NCBI GenBank assembly: GCA_026874595.1
Contig: CM049309.1
Location: 94,636,723 to 94,700,722 of the forward strand
Length of the DNA: 64,000 nt
Direction: 5' to 3'
Origin: Sipunculus nudus
Taxonomy: Eukaryota > Annelida > Sipuncula > Golfingiida > Sipunculidae
Shown piece after piece: positions 47,784 to 63,700 of the stretch. How positions within the stretch are numbered: the first letter of the stretch is position 1; each line of letters begins with the position of its first letter. The position numbers and the translations under genes are program-made. The notes beneath the pieces were generated by a model. It searched no databases. It saw only the letters and a list, made by a program, of their open reading frames with translations, and was not told the DNA's origin.

Positions 47784-47796
47784 TCTAGTGGATTTA

Positions 47797-48506
47797 ATCG
47801 GTCAGCGAAAAGATCAATTTACATGTTTTTAGCCGACTCTGTATAAATTAATAGAATTTTTAAATCTTATATTGTCCGGACATAAACATACAGTCAAACA
47901 AACAGTTGTGAACATATGCACAACCTCTGCAAGGTCACTGACAGATGTAAAACATACCGACCAATTTAACGACACAAGCTCACTGAACCCAACACGGTAT
48001 GGCGAGTAAAAAGTGGTTTACATCACGACTCTCACAGATACATAGCCTGTCAGTCGCTGCAGATACCCCTGAGTCATGATCAGGTGACAGTACAAAACAG
48101 TGACATTAAACCTAGATAAAAACAGAATGAGTGCAAGTAAAACACCAGAACCTTCTCGGAGTTTAACCTGTTCCTGCAACAGAATGCGAACAATGGTAGC
48201 GCCATCTCCATACATACCTGAAAATTAAAAATCATACAGATGTAATAGGGCTGACTTCATGGATATAATTAAATAAATATGTTTTACTACAATAATATAC
48301 TTAAAAATATAATTTGATAAATATAATTAATTAATATGATTAAAAGAATATATTGAAATGTAATTGAAAGAAAAAGGATAAAAATAAAAGTAACTAAAAA
48401 TATGGAGATCTTTGAGGAGTCTTCATTTTTCAGTTATTATGCTATAGACAAGGGTATTCAATTAACATGTATAAGGTGATTTCTGGATTAAGAAATATAT
48501 TAAAAC
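47797..48506. repeat. Duplicated flank of the 41-bp satellite, copy 2
   Basis: This is the direct repeat of 21049-21770 with small indels, such as the loss of about 18 bases near 48137. It starts 15 bp after a TA microsatellite. A stretch of 130 bp (48507-48636) with no recognised content separates it from the satellite. Confidence 0.85.
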
Positions 48507-50299
48507 AATAGAACAAACGTATAATTTTGTCTCTAGAGAGTGTTTTTCAAACAACTACAGCTATATAGCTTCTTCTCCTACGGGCTCACCAGGCACCAAA
48601 GGGGAGTCTGTTTATGAAGAGTCTGTGTGATACCCTGTGTTTCATTGGTTAGACGTACTGAGTTATCTGATTAGCCTACCGTTTCTCTCTTTGATCAGAC
48701 GTCCTGAGTTATCTTATTACCAATGGCTCTTATTTGTCAGACGTACTGGGTTATCTTATTATCATGGCTCCTATTTGTTAGACGTACTGGGTTATCTTTT
48801 TGCCATGGCTCCAATTTGTCACACGTACTGAGTTATCTTATTACCATGGCTCTTATTTGTCAGACGTACTGGGTTATCTTATTACCATGACTCTTATTTG
48901 TCAGAAGTCTTGAGTTTTCTGATTACCATGGCTCTTATTTGTCAGACGTATTGAGTTATCTTATTACCATGGCTCCTATTTGTCAGAAGTCTTGAGTTTT
49001 CTGATTACCATGGCTCTTATTTGTCAGACGTATTGAGTTATCTTATTTCCATGACTCTTATTTGTCAGAAGTCTTGAGTTTTCTGATTACCATGGCTCTT
49101 ATTTGTCAGACGTATTGAGTTATCTTATTACCATGGCTCCTATTTGTCACAGGTAATAGGTTATCTCTTTGCCATGGCTCTTATTTGTCAGACGTACTGG
49201 GTTATCTTATTGCCATGGCTCTTATTTGTCAGAAGTCTTGAGTTTTCTGATTACCATGGCTCTTATTTGTCGGACGTATTGAGTTATCTTATTACCATGG
49301 CTCCTATTTGTCACACGTACTGGGTTATCTTATTGCCATGGCTCTTATTGGTCAGACGTACTGGGTTATCTTATTGCCATGGCTCTTATTTGTCAGAAGT
49401 CTTGAGTTTTCTGATTACCATGGCTCTTATTTGTCGGACGTATTGAGTTATCTTATTACCATGGCTTCTATTTGTCAGACGTACTGGGTTATCTTATTGC
49501 CATGGCTCTTATTGGTCAGACGTACTGGGATATCTTATTGCCATGGATCTTATTTGTCAGAAGTCTTGAGATTTCTGATAACCATGGCTCTTATTTGTCG
49601 GACGTCCTGAGTAATCTTATTACCATGGCTCATATTTGTCAGACGTCCTGAGTATTCTTATAACCATGGCTCATATTTGTCAGACGTCTTGAGTATTCTT
49701 ATTACCATGGCTCTTATTTGTCAGCCGTCGTGAGTTATCTTATTACCATGCCTCTTATTGCTCAGACGTCCTGAATTATCTTATTACCATGGCTCTTATT
49801 TGTCACACGTGGTGAGTTATCTTATTACCATGGATCTTATTTGTCAGACGTACTGGGTTATCTTATTGCTATGGCTCTTAATTATCAGACGTCCTGGGTT
49901 ATCTTATTGCCATGGCTCTTATTTGTCAGAGGTCCTGAGTTATCTTATTGCCATGGCTCTTATTTGCTAGACGTCCTGGGTTATCGTATTACTTTGGCTC
50001 TTATTTGTCAGACGTACTGGGTTATCTTGTTACCATGGCTCATATTTGTCAGACGTCCTAAATTATCTTATTACCATGGCTCTTATTTGTCAGACGTCCT
50101 GAGTTATATTTTTGCCATGGCTGATATGGATCAGACGTCTGCATTATCTTATTACCATGGCTTATATTTGTCAACGTACTGGGTTATCTTATAACCATGG
50201 ATCATATTTATCAGACGTCCTGAATTATCTTGTTACCATGGCTTTTATTTGTCAGACGTCCAGAGTTATCTAACTGTCATGGCTCTTATTTGTCAGACG

Positions 50300-53200
50300 T
50301 ACTGGGTTATCTTATTGCCATGGCTCTTATTTGTCAGAAGTCTTGAGTTTTCTGATTACCATGGCTCTTATTTGTCAGACGTACTGGGTTATCTTATTGC
50401 CTTGGCTGTTATTGGTCAGACGTACTGGTTAATCTTATTGCCATGGCTCTTATATGTCAGAAGACTTGAGTTTTCTGATTACCATGGTTCTTATTTGTCA
50501 GACGTATTGACTTATCTTATTACCATGGCTCCTATTTGTCACAGGTACTAGGTTATCTTTTTACCATAGCTCTTATTTGTCAGACGTACGGGGTTATCTT
50601 ATTGCCATGGCTCTTATTGGTCAGAACTCTTGAGTTTTCTGATTACCATGGCTCTTATTTGTCAGACGTATTGAGTTATCTTATTACCATGGCTCCTATT
50701 TGTCACAGGTAATAGGTTATCTTTTTGCCATGGCTCTTATTTGTCAGAAGTACTGGGTTATCTTATTGCCATGGCTCTTATTTGTCAGAAGTCTTGAGTT
50801 TTCTGATAACCATGGCTCTTATTTGTCGGACGTATTGAGTTATCTTATTACCATGGCTCCTATTTGTCACACGTACTGGGTTATCTTATTGCCATGGCTC
50901 TTATTGGTCAGACGTACTGGGTTATCTTATTGCCATGGCTCTTATTTGTCAGAAGTCTTGAGTTTTCTGATTATCATGGCTCTTATTTGTCGGACGTATT
51001 GAGTTATCTTATTACCATGGCTTCTATTTGTCAGACGTACTGGGTTATATTATTGCCATGGCTCTTATTGGTCAGACGTTCTGGGATATCTTATTGCCAC
51101 GGATCTTATTTGTCAGAAGTCTTGGGTTTTCTGATTACCATGGCTCTTACTTGTCGGACGTCCTGAGTAATCTTATTACCATGGCTCATATTTGTCAGAC
51201 GTCCTGAGTATTCCTATTACCAAGGCTCATATTTGTCAGACGTCCTGAGTATTCTTAATTCCATGACCCTTATTTCTCAGACGTCATGAATTATCTTATT
51301 ACCATGACCCTTATTTGTCAGACGTGGTGAGTTATCTTATTACCATGGCTCTTATTGCTCAGACGTCCTGAATTATCTTATTACCATGGCTCTTATTTGT
51401 CAGACGTGGTTAGTTATCTTATTACTGTGGCTCGTATTTGTCACACGTGGTGAGTTATCTTATTACCATGGATCTGATTTGTCAGACGTACTGGGTTATC
51501 TTATTGCCATGGCTCTTATTTGTCAGACGTCCTGGGTTATCTTATTGCCATGGCTCTTATTTGTCAGACGTCCTGAATTATCTTATTACCATGGGACCTA
51601 TATGTCACACGTACTTGGTTATCATATTGCCATTGATCTTATTGGTCAGACGTACTGGGTTATCTTATTGCCAAGGCTCTTATTTGTCAGAAGTCTTGAG
51701 TTTTCTGATTACCATGGCTCTTATTTGTCGGACGTATTGAGTTATCTTATTACCATGGGTCTTATTTGTCAGACGTCCTGAGTAATCTTATTACCATGGC
51801 TCTTATTTGTCAGACGTCCTGAATTATCTTATTGCCATGGCTCTTATTTGTCAGACGTACTGGGTTATCTTATTACCATGGCTCTTATTTGTCAGACGTA
51901 TTGAATTATCTTATTAACATGGCTCCTATTTGTCACAGGTACTGGGTTATCTTATTGCAATGGCTCTTATTTGTCAGACGTACTGGGTTATCTTATTGCC
52001 ATGGCTCTTATTTGTCAGAAGTCTTGAGTTTCTGATTACCATGGCTCTTATTTGTCGGACGTATTGAGTTATCTTATAACCATGGCTCCTATTTGTCACA
52101 CGTACTAGTTATCTTATTGCCATGGCTCTTATTGGTCAGACGTACTGGGTTATCTTATTGCCATGGCTCTTATTTGTCAAAAGTTTTGAGTTTTCTGATT
52201 ACCATGGCTCTTATTTGTCGGACGTATTGAGTTATCTTATTACCATGGCTCTTATTTGTCAGACGTCCTGAGTAATCTTATTGCCATGGCTCTTATTTGT
52301 CAGACGTCCTGAACTATCTTATTACCATGGGTCTTATTGGTCAGACGTCCTGAATTATCTTATTACCATGACTCTTATTTGTCAGACGTGGTGAGTTATC
52401 TTATTACCATGGCTCTTATTGGTCAGACGTCCTGAATTATCTTATTACCATGACTATTATTGGTCAGACGTCCTGAATTATCTTATTACCATGGGTCTTA
52501 TTTGTCAGACGTCCTGAATTATCTTATTACCATGGCTCTTATTGGTCAGACGTATTGAGTTATCTTATTTCAATGGCTAATATTTTTCAGACGTCCTGAA
52601 TTATCTTATTAGCATGGGTCTTATTTGTCAGACGTCCTGAGTTATCTTATTACCATGGCTCTTATTGGTCAGACGTATTGAGTTATCTTATTTAAATGGC
52701 TAATATTTTTCAGACGTCCTGAATTATCTTATTTCCATGGCTCTTATTGGTCAGACGTCCTGATTTATCCTATTACCATGGCTCCTATTTGTCAGACGTC
52801 CTGAATTATCTTAATACCATGACCCTTATTTGTCAGACGTCCTGAATTATCTTATTACCATGACTCTTATTTGTAAGACGTCCTGGGTTATCGTATTACT
52901 TTGGCTCTTATTTGTCAGACGTACTGGGTTATCTTGTTACCATGGCTCATATTTCTCAGACGTCCTAAATTATCTTATTACCATGGCTCTTATTTGTCAG
53001 ACGTCCTGAGTTATATTTTTGCCATGGCTGATATGGATCAGACGTCTGCATTATCTTATTACCATGGCTTATATTTGTCAGACGTACTGGGTTATCTTAT
53101 AACCATGGATCATATTTGTCAGACGTCCTGAATTATCTTGTTACCATGGCTTTTATTTGTCAGACGTCCAGAGTTATCTAACTATCATGGCTCTTATTTG

Positions 53201-56200
53201 TCAGACGTACTGGGTTATCTTATTGCCATGGCTCTTATTTGTCAGAAGTCTTGAGTTTTCTGATTACCATGGCTCTTATTTGTCAGACGTACTGGGTTAT
53301 CTTATTGCCTTGGCTGTTATTGGTCAGACGTACTGGTTTATCTTATTGCCATGGCTCTTATATGTCAGAAGACTTGAGTTTTCTGATTACCATGGTTCTT
53401 ATTTGTCAGACGTATTGACTTATCTTATTACCATGGCTCCTATTTGTCACAGGTACTAGGTTATCTTTTTGCCATGGCTCTTATTTGTCAGAGGTACTGG
53501 GTTATCTTATTGCCATGGCTCTTATTGGTCAGAACTCTTGAGTTTTCTGATTACCATGGCTCTTATTTGTCAGACGTATTGAGTTATCTTATTACCATGG
53601 CTCCTATTTGTCACACGTACTGGGTTATCTTATTGCCATGGCTCTTATTGGTCAGACGTACTGGGTTTTCTTATTGCCATGGCTCTTATTTGTCAGACGT
53701 CTTGAGTTTTCTGATTATCATGGCTCTTATTTGTCGGACGTATTGAGTTATCTTATTACCATGGCTTCTATTTGTCAGACGTACTGGGTTATATTATTGC
53801 CATGGCTCTTATTGGTCAGACGTTCTGGGATATCTTATTGCCACGGATCTTATTTGTCAGAAGTCTTGGGTTTTCTGATTACCATGGCTCTTACTTGTCG
53901 GACGTCCTGAGTAATCTTATTACCATGGCTCATATTTGTCAGACGTCCTGAGTATTCCTATTACCAAGGCTCATATTTGTCAGACGTCCTGAGTATTCTT
54001 AATTCCATGACCCTTATTTCTCAGACGTCATGAATTATCTTATTACCATGACCCTTATTTGTCAGACGTGGTGAGTTATCTTATTACCATGGCTCTTATT
54101 GCTCAGACGTCCTGAATTATCTTATTACCATGGCTCTTATTTGTCAGACGTGGTTAGTTATCTTATTACTGTGGCTCGTATTTGTCACACGTGGTGAGTT
54201 ATCTTATTACCATGGATCTGATTTGTCAGACGTACTGGGTTATCTTATTGCCATGGCTCTTATTTGTCAGACGTCCTGGGTTATCTTATTGCCATGGCTC
54301 TTATTTGTCAGACGTCCTGAATTATCTTATTACCATGGGACCTATATGTCACACGTACTGGGTTATCATATTGCCATTGATCTTATTGGTCAGACGTACT
54401 GGGTTATCTTATTGCCAAGGCTCTTATTTGTCAGAAGTCTTGAGTTTTCTGATTACCATGGCTCTTATTTGTCGGACGTATTGAGTTATCTTATTACCAT
54501 GGGTCTTATTTGTCAGACGTCCTGAATTATCTTATTTCCATGGCTCTTATTGGTCAGACGTCCTGATTTATCTTATTAGCATGGGTCTTATTTGTCAGAC
54601 GTCCTGAGTTATCTTATTACCATGGCTCTTATTGGTCAGACGTATTGAGTTATCTTATTTAAATGGCTAATATTTTTCAGACGTCCTGAATTATCTTATT
54701 TCCATGGCTCTTATTGGTCAGACGTCCTGATTTATCCTATTACCATGGCTCCTATTTGTCAGACGTCCTGAATTATCTTTATACCATGACCCTTATTTGT
54801 CAGACGTCCTGAATTATCTTATTACCATGACTCTTATTTGTAAGACGTCCTGGGTTATCGTATTACTTTGGCTCTTATTTGTCAGACGTACTGGGTTATC
54901 TTGTTACCATGGCTCATATTTCTCAGACGTCCTAAATTATCTTATTACCATGGCTCTTATTTGTCAGACGTCCTGAGTTATATTTTTGCCATGGCTGATA
55001 TGGATCAGACGTCTGCATTATCTTATTACCATGGCTTATATTTGTCAGACGTACTGGGTTATCTTATAACCATGGATCATATTTGTCAGACGTCCTGAAT
55101 TATCTTGTTACCATGGCTTTTATTTGTCAGACGTCCAGAGTTATCTAACTATCATGGCTCTTATTTGTCAGACGTACTGGGTTATCTTATTGCCATGGCT
55201 CTTATTTGTCAGAAGTCTTGAGTTTTCTGATTACCATGGCTCTTATTTGTCAGACGTACTGGGTTATCTTATTGCCTTGGCTGTTATTGGTCAGACGTAC
55301 TGGTTTATCTTATTGCCATGGCTCTTATTTGTCAGAAGTCTTGAGTTTCTGATTACCATGGCTCTTATTTGTCGGACGTATTGAGTTATCTTATAACCAT
55401 GGCTCCTATTTGTCACACGTACTGGGTTATCTTATTGCCATGGCTCTTATTGGTCAGACGTACTGGGTTATCTTATTGCCATGGCTCTTATTTGTCAAAA
55501 GTTTTGAGTTTTCTGATTACCATGGCTCTTATTTGTCGGACGTATTGAGTTATCTTATTACCATGGCTCTTATTTGTCAGACGTCCTGAGTAATCTTATT
55601 GCCATGGCTCTTATTTGTCAGACGTCCTGAACTATCTTATTACCATGGCTCTTATTGGTCAGACGTCCTGAATTATCTTATTACCATGACTCTTATTTGT
55701 CAGACGTGGTGAGTTATCTTATTACCATGGCTCTTATTGGTCAGACGTCCTGAATTATCTTATTACCATGACTATTATTGGTCAGACGTCCTGAATTATC
55801 TTATTACCATGGGTCTTATTTGTCAGACGTCCTGAATTATCTTATTACCATGGCTCTTATTGGTCAGACGTATTGAGTTATCTTATTTCAATGGCTAATA
55901 TTTTTCAGACGTCCTGAATTATCTTATTAGCATGGGTCTTATTTTTCAGACGTCCTGAATTATCTTATTTCCATGGCTCTTATTGGTCAGACGTCCTGAT
56001 TTATCCTATTACCATGGCTCCTATTTGTCAGACGTCCTGAATTATCTTAATACCATGACCCTTATTTGTCAGACGTCCTGAATTATCTTATTACCATGAC
56101 TCTTATTTGTAAGACGTGGTGAGTTATCTTACTACCATGGCTCTTATTGGTCAGACGTCCTGAATTATCTTATTATCATGACTCTTATTTGTCAGAAGTC

Positions 56201-57150
56201 TTAAGTTTTCTGATTACCATGGCTCTTATTTGTCGGACGTATTGAGTTATCTTATTACCATCTCTCCTATTTGTCACACGTACTTGGTTATCTTATTGCC
56301 ATGGCTCTTATTGGTCAGACGTACTGGGTTATCTTATTGCCATGGCTCTTATTTGTCAGGAGTCTTGAGTTTTCTGATTACCATGGCTCTTATTTGTAGG
56401 ACGTATTGAGTTATCTTATTACCATGGCTTCTATTTGTCACACGTACTGGGTTATCTTATTGCCATGGCTCTTATTGGTCAGACATACTGGGATATCTTA
56501 TTGCCATGGATCTTATTTGTCAGAAGTCTTGAGTTTTCTGATTACCATGGCTCTTATTTGTCGGACGTCCTGAGTAATCTTATTACCATGGCTCATATTT
56601 GTCAGACGTCCTGAGTATTCTTATTACCATGGCTCATATTTGTCAGACGTCCTGAGTATTCTTATTACCATGGCTCATATTTGTCAGACGTCCTTAGTAT
56701 TCGTATTACCATGGCTCATATTTGTCAGACGTCCTGAGTATTCTTATTACCATGGCTCATATTTGTCAGACGTCCTGAGTATTCTCATTACCATAACTCA
56801 TATTTGTCAGACGTCCTTAGTATTCTTATTACCATGGCTCTTATGTGTCAGACGTCGTGAGTTATCTTATTACCATGCCTCTTATTGCTCAGACGTCCTG
56901 AATTATCTTATTACCATGGCTCTTATTTGTCAGACGTGGTGAGTTATCTTATTACCGTGGCTCTTATTTGTCACACGTGGTGAGTTATCTTATTACCATG
57001 GATCTTATTTGTCAGACGTACTGGGTTATCTTATTGCCATGGCTCTTATTTGTCAGACGTCCTGGGTTATCTTATTGCCATGGCTCTTATTTGTCAGACG
57101 TCCTGAATTATCTTATTACCATGGGACCTATATGTCACACGTACTGGGTT
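50300..57150. repeat. Higher-order block I of the 41-bp satellite
   Basis: A block of about 6.8 kb whose variant order recurs from about 57798. Offsets are 7498 bp over 50300-51900 and 7580-7581 bp over 52900-55400, so the second copy gained two units. Inside, 50700-51800 recurs at 53444-54525 (offset 2744 bp, about 67 units) and 52901-53340 recurs at 54868-55307 (offset 1967 bp, about 48 units). Confidence 0.88.
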
Positions 57151-57797
57151 ATCATATTGCCATGGCTCTTATTGGTCAGACGTACTGGGTTATCTTATTG
57201 CCAAGGCTCTTATTTGTCAGAAGTCTTGAGTTTTCTGATTACCATGGCTCTTATTTGTCGGACGTATTGAGTTATCTTATTACCATGGGTCTTATTTGTA
57301 AGACGTCCTGAGTAATCTTATTGCCATGGCTCTTATTTGTCAGACGTACTGGGTTATCTTATTAACATGGCTCTTATTTGTTAGAAGTCTTGAGCTTTCT
57401 GATTACCATGGCTCTTATTTGTCAAACGTATTGAATTATCTTATTACCATGGCTCCTATTTGTCACAGGTACTGGGTTATCTTATTGCCATGGCTCTTAT
57501 TTGTCAGAAGTCTTGAGTTTTCTGATTACCATGGCTCTTATTTGTCGGACGTATTGAGTTATCTTATAACCATGGCTCCTATTTGTCACACGTACTGGGT
57601 TATCTTATTGCCATGGCTCTTATTGGTCAGACGTACTGGGTTATCTTATTGCCATGGGTCTTATTTGTCAAAAGTTTTGAGTTTTCTGATTACCATGGCT
57701 CTTATTTGTCGGACGTATTGAGTTATCTTATTACCATGGCTTCTATTTGTCACACGTACTGGGTTATCTTATTGCCATGGCTCTTATTGGTCAGACA

Positions 57798-60700
57798 TAC
57801 TGGGATATCTTATTGCCATGGCTCTTATTTGTCAGAAGTCTTGAGTTTTCTGATTACCATGGCTCTTATTTGTCAGACGTACTGGGTTATCTTATTGCCT
57901 TGGCTGTTATTGGTCAGACGTACTGGTTAATCTTATTGCCATGGCTCTTATATGTCAGAAGACTTGAGTTTTCTGATTACCATGGTTCTTATTTGTCAGA
58001 CGTATTGACTTATCTTATTACCATGGCTCCTATTTGTCACAGGTACTAGGTTATCTTTTTATCATAGCTCTTATTTGTCAGACGTACGGGGTTATCTTAT
58101 TGCCATGGCTCTTATTGGTCAGAACTCTTGAGTTTTCTGATTACCATGGCTCTTATTTGTCAGACGTATTGAGTTATCTTATTACCATGGCTCCTATTTG
58201 TCACAGGTAATAGGTTATCTTTTTGCCATGGCTCTTATTTGTCAGAAGTACTGGGTTATCTTATTGCCTTGGCTCTTATTTGTCAGAAGTCTTGAGTTTT
58301 CTGATAACCATGGCTCTTATTTGTCGGACGTATTGAGTTATCTTATTACCATGGCTCCTATTTGTCACACGTACTGGGTTATCTTATTGCCATGGCTCTT
58401 ATTGGTCAGACGTACTGGGTTATCTTATTGCCATGGCTCTTATTTGTCAGAAGTCTTGAGTTTTCTGATTATCATGGCTCTTATTTGTCGGACTTATTGA
58501 GTTATCTTATTACCATGGCTTCTATTTGTCAGACGTACTGGGTTATATTATTGCCATGGCTCTTATTGGTCAGACGTTCTGGGATATCTTATTGCCACGG
58601 ATCTTATTTGTCAGAAGTCTTGGGTTTTCTGATTACCATTGCTCTTACTTGTCGGACGTCCTGAGTAATCTTATTACCATGGCTCATATTTGTCAGACGT
58701 CCTGAGTATTCCTATTACCAAGGCTCATATTTGTCAGACGTCCTGAGTATTCTTAATTCCATGACCCTTATTTCTCAGACGTCATGAATTATCTTATTAC
58801 CATGACCCTTATTTGTCAGACGTGGTGAGTTATCTTATTACCATGGCTCTTATTGCTCAGACGTCCTGAATTATCTTATTACCATGGCTCTTATTTGTCA
58901 GACGTGGTTAGTTATCTTATTATTGTGGCTCGTATTTGTCAAACGTGGTGAGTTATCTTATTACCATGGATCTGATTTGTCAGACGTACTGGGTTATCTT
59001 ATTGCCATGGCTCTTATTTGTCAGACGTCCTGGGTTATCTTATTGCCATGGCTCTTATTTGTCAGACGTCCTGAATTATCTTATTACCATGGGACCTATA
59101 TGTCACACGTACTGGGTTATCATATTGCCATTGATCTTATTGGTCAGACGTACTGGGTTATCTTATTGCCAAGGCTCTAATTTGTCAGAAGTCTTGAGTT
59201 TTCTGATTACCATGGCTCTTATTTGTCGGACGTATTGAGTTATCTTATTACCATGGGTCTTATTTGTCAGACGTCCTGAGTAATCTTATTACCATGGCTC
59301 TTATTTGTCAGACGTCCTGAATTATCTTATTGCCATGGCTCTTATTTGTCAGACGTACTGGGTTATCTTATTACCATGGCTCTTATTTGTCAGACGTATT
59401 GAATTATCTTATTAACATGGCTCCTATTTGTCACAGGTACTGGGTTATCTTATTGCAATGGCTCTTATTTGTCAGACGTACTGGGTTATCTTATTGCCAT
59501 GGCTCTTATTTGTCAGAAGTCTTGAGTTTCTGATTACCATGGCTCTTATTTGTCGGACGTATTGAGTTATCTTATAACCATGGCTCCTATTTGTCACACG
59601 TACTGGTTATCTTATTGCCATGGCTCTTATTGGTCAGACGTACTGGGTTATCTTATTGCCATGGCTCTTATTTGTCAAAAGTTTTGAGTTTTCTGATTAC
59701 CATGGCTCTTATTTGTCGGACGTATTGAGTTATCTTATTACCATGGCTCTTATTTGTCAGACGTCCTGAGTAATCTTATTGCCATGGCTCTTATTTGTCA
59801 GACGTCCTGAACTATCTTATTACCATGGCTCTTATTGGTCAGACGTCCTGAATTATCTTATTACCATGACTCTTATTTGTCAGACGTGGTGAGTTATCTT
59901 ATTACCATGGCTCTTATTGGTCAGACGTCCTGAATTATCTTATTACCATGACTCTTATTTGTCAGACGTGGTGAGTTATCTTATTACCATGGCTCTTATT
60001 GGTCAGACGTCCTGAATTATCTTATTACCATGACTATTATTGGTCAGACGTCCTGAATTATCTTATTACCATGGGTCTTATTTGTCAGACGTCCTGAATT
60101 ATCTTATTACCATGGCTCTTATTGGTCAGACGTATTGAGTTATCTTATTTCAATGGCTAATATTTTTCAGACGTCCTGAATTATCTTATTAGCATGGGTC
60201 TTATTTGTCAGACGTCCTGAGTTATCTTATTACCATGGCTCTTATTGGTCAGACGTATTGAGTTATCTTATTTAAATGGCTAATATTTTTCAGACGTCCT
60301 GAATTATCTTATTTCCATGGCTCTTATTGGTCAGACGTCCTGATTTATCCTATTACCATGGCTCCTATTTGTCAGACGTCCTGAATTATCTTAATACCAT
60401 GACCCTTATTTGTCAGACGTCCTGAATTATCTTATTACCATGACTCTTATTTGTAAGACGTCCTGGGTTATCGTATTACTTTGGCTCTTATTTGTCAGAC
60501 GTACTGGGTTATCTTGTTACCATGGCTCATATTTCTCAGACGTCCTAAATTATCTTATTACCATGGCTCTTATTTGTCAGACGTCCTGAGTTATATTTTT
60601 GCCATGGCTGATATGGATCAGACGTCTGCATTATCTTATTACCATGGCTTATATTTGTCAGACGTACTGGGTTATCTTATAACCATGGATCATATTTGTC

Positions 60701-63700
60701 AGACGTCCTGAATTATCTTGTTACCATGGCTTTTATTTGTCAGACGTCCAGAGTTATCTAACTATCATGGCTCTTATTTGTCAGACGTACTGGGTTATCT
60801 TATTGCCATGGCTCTTATTTGTCAGAAGTCTTGAGTTTTCTGATTACCATGGCTCTTATTTGTCAGACGTACTGGGTTATCTTATTGCCTTGGCTGTTAT
60901 TGGTCAGACGTACTGGTTTATCTTATTGCCATGGCTCTTATATGTCAGAAGACTTGAGTTTTCTGATTACCATGGTTCTTATTTGTCAGACGTATTGACT
61001 TATCTTATTACCATGGCTCCTATTTGTCACAGGTACTAGGTTATCTTTTTGCCATGGCTCTTATTTGTCAGACGTACTGGGTTATCTTATTGCCATGGCT
61101 CTTATTGGTCAGAACTCTTGAGTTTTCTGATTACCATGGCTCTTATTTGTCAGACGTATTGAGTTATCTTATTACCATGGCTCCTATTTGTCACACGTAC
61201 TGGGTTATCTTATTGCCATGGCTCTTATTGGTCAGACGTACTGGGTTTTCTTATTGCCATGGCTCTTATTTGTCAGACGTCTTGAGTTTTCTGATTATCA
61301 TGGCTCTTATTTGTCGGACGTATTGAGTTATCTTATTACCATGGCTTCTATTTGTCAGACGTACTGGGTTATATTATTGCCATGGCTCTTATTGGTCAGA
61401 CGTTCTGGGATATCTTATTGCCACGGATCTTATTTGTCAGAAGTCTTGGGTTTTCTGATAACCATGGCTCTTACTTGTCGGACGTCCTGAGTAATCTTAT
61501 TACCATGGCTCATATTTGTCAGACGTCCTGAGTATTCCTATTACCAAGGCTCATATTTGTCAGACGTCCTGAGTATTCTTAATTCCATGACCCTTATTTC
61601 TCAGACGTCATGAATTATCTTATTACCATGACCCTTATTTGTCAGACGTGGTGAGTTATCTTATTACCATGGCTCTTATTGCTCAGACGTCCTGAATTAT
61701 CTTATTACCATGGCTCTTATTTGTCAGACGTGGTTAGTTATCTTATTACTGTGGCTCGTATTTGTCACACGTGGTGAGTTATCTTATTACCATGGATCTG
61801 ATTTGTCAGACGTACTGGGTTATCTTATTGCCATGGCTCTTATTTGTCAGACGTCCTGGGTTATCTTATTGCCATGGCTCTTATTTGTCAGACGTCCTGA
61901 ATTATCTTATTACCATGGGACCTATATGTCACACGTACTGGGTTATCATATTGCCATTGATCTTATTGGTCAGACGTACTGGGTTATCTTATTGCCAAGG
62001 CTCTTATTTGTCAGAAGTCTTGAGTTTTCTGATTACCATGGCTCTTATTTGTCGGACGTATTGAGTTATCTTATTACCATGGGTCTTATTTGTCAGACGT
62101 CCTGAATTATCTTATTTCCATGGCTCTTATTGGTCAGACGTCCTGATTTATCTTATTAGCATGGGTCTTATTTGTCAGACGTCCTGAGTTATCTTATTAC
62201 CATGGCTCTAAATTGGTCAGACGTATTGAGTTATCTTATTTAAATGGCTAATATTTTTCAGACGTCCTGAATTATCTTATTTCCATGGCTCTTATTGGTC
62301 AGACGTCCTGATTTATCCTATTACCATGGCTCCTATTTGTCAGACGTCCTGAATTATCTTTATACCATGACCCTTATTTGTCAGACGTCCTGAATTATCT
62401 TATTACCATGACTCTTATTTGTAAGACGTCCTGGGTTATCGTATTACTTTGGCTCTTATTTGTCAGACGTACTGGGTTATCTTGTTACCATGGCTCATAT
62501 TTCTCAGACGTCCTAAATTATCTTATTACCATGGCTCTTATTTGTCAGACGTCCTGAGTTATATTTTTGCCATGGCTGATATGGATCAGACGTCTGCATT
62601 ATCTTATTACCATGGCTTATATTTGTCAGACGTACTGGGTTATCTTATAACCATGGATCATATTTGTCAGACGTCCTGAATTATCTTGTTACCATGGCTT
62701 TTATTTGTCAGACGTCCAGAGTTATCTAACTATCATGGCTCTTATTTGTCAGACGTACTGGGTTATCTTATTGCCATGGCTCTTATTTGTCAGAAGTCTT
62801 GAGTTTTCTGATTACCATGGCTCTTATTTGTCAGACGTACTGGGTTATCTTATTGCCTTGGCTGTTATTGGTCAGACGTACTGGTTTATCTTATTGCCAT
62901 GGCTCTTATTTGTCAGAAGTCTTGAGTTTCTGATTACCATGGCTCTTATTTGTCGGACGTATTGAGTTATCTTATAACCATGGCTCCTATTTGTCACACG
63001 TACTGGGTTATCTTATTGCCATGGCTCTTATTGGTCAGACGTACTGGGTTATCTTATTGCCATGGCTCTTATTTGTCAAAAGTTTTGAGTTTTCTGATTA
63101 CCATGGCTCTTATTTGTCGGACGTATTGAGTTATCTTATTACCATGGCTCTTATTTGTCAGACGTCCTGAGTAATCTTATTGTCATGGCTCTTATTTGTC
63201 AGACGTCCTGAACTATCTTATTACCATGGCTCTTATTGGTCAGACGTCCTGAATTATCTTATTACCATGACTCTTATTTGTCAGACGTGGTGAGTTATCT
63301 TATTACCATGGCTCTTATTGGTCAGACGTCCTGAATTATCTTATTACCATGACTATTATTGGTCAGACGTCCTGAATTATCTTATTACCATGGGTCTTAT
63401 TTGTCAGACGTCCTGAATTATCTTATTACCATGGCTCTTATTGGTCAGACGTATTGAGTTATCTTATTTCAATGGCTAATATTTTTCAGACGTCCTGAAT
63501 TATCTTATTAGCATGGGTCTTATTTTTCAGACGTCCTGAATTATCTTATTTCCATGGCTCTTATTGGTCAGACGTCCTGATTTATCCTATTACCATGGCT
63601 CCTATTTGTCAGACGTCCTGAATTATCTTAATACCATGACCCTTATTTGTCAGACGTCCTGAATTATCTTATTACCATGACTCTTATTTGTAAGACGTGG

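Noticed and set aside
48637-62965. Dozens of 76-131 codon hydrophobic open frames in the 41-bp satellite
   Set aside because: They overlap in several frames with the same 41-residue period and stop wherever a unit has the TCCTGA or TACTGA variant. No splice, signal or domain logic supports a gene family.
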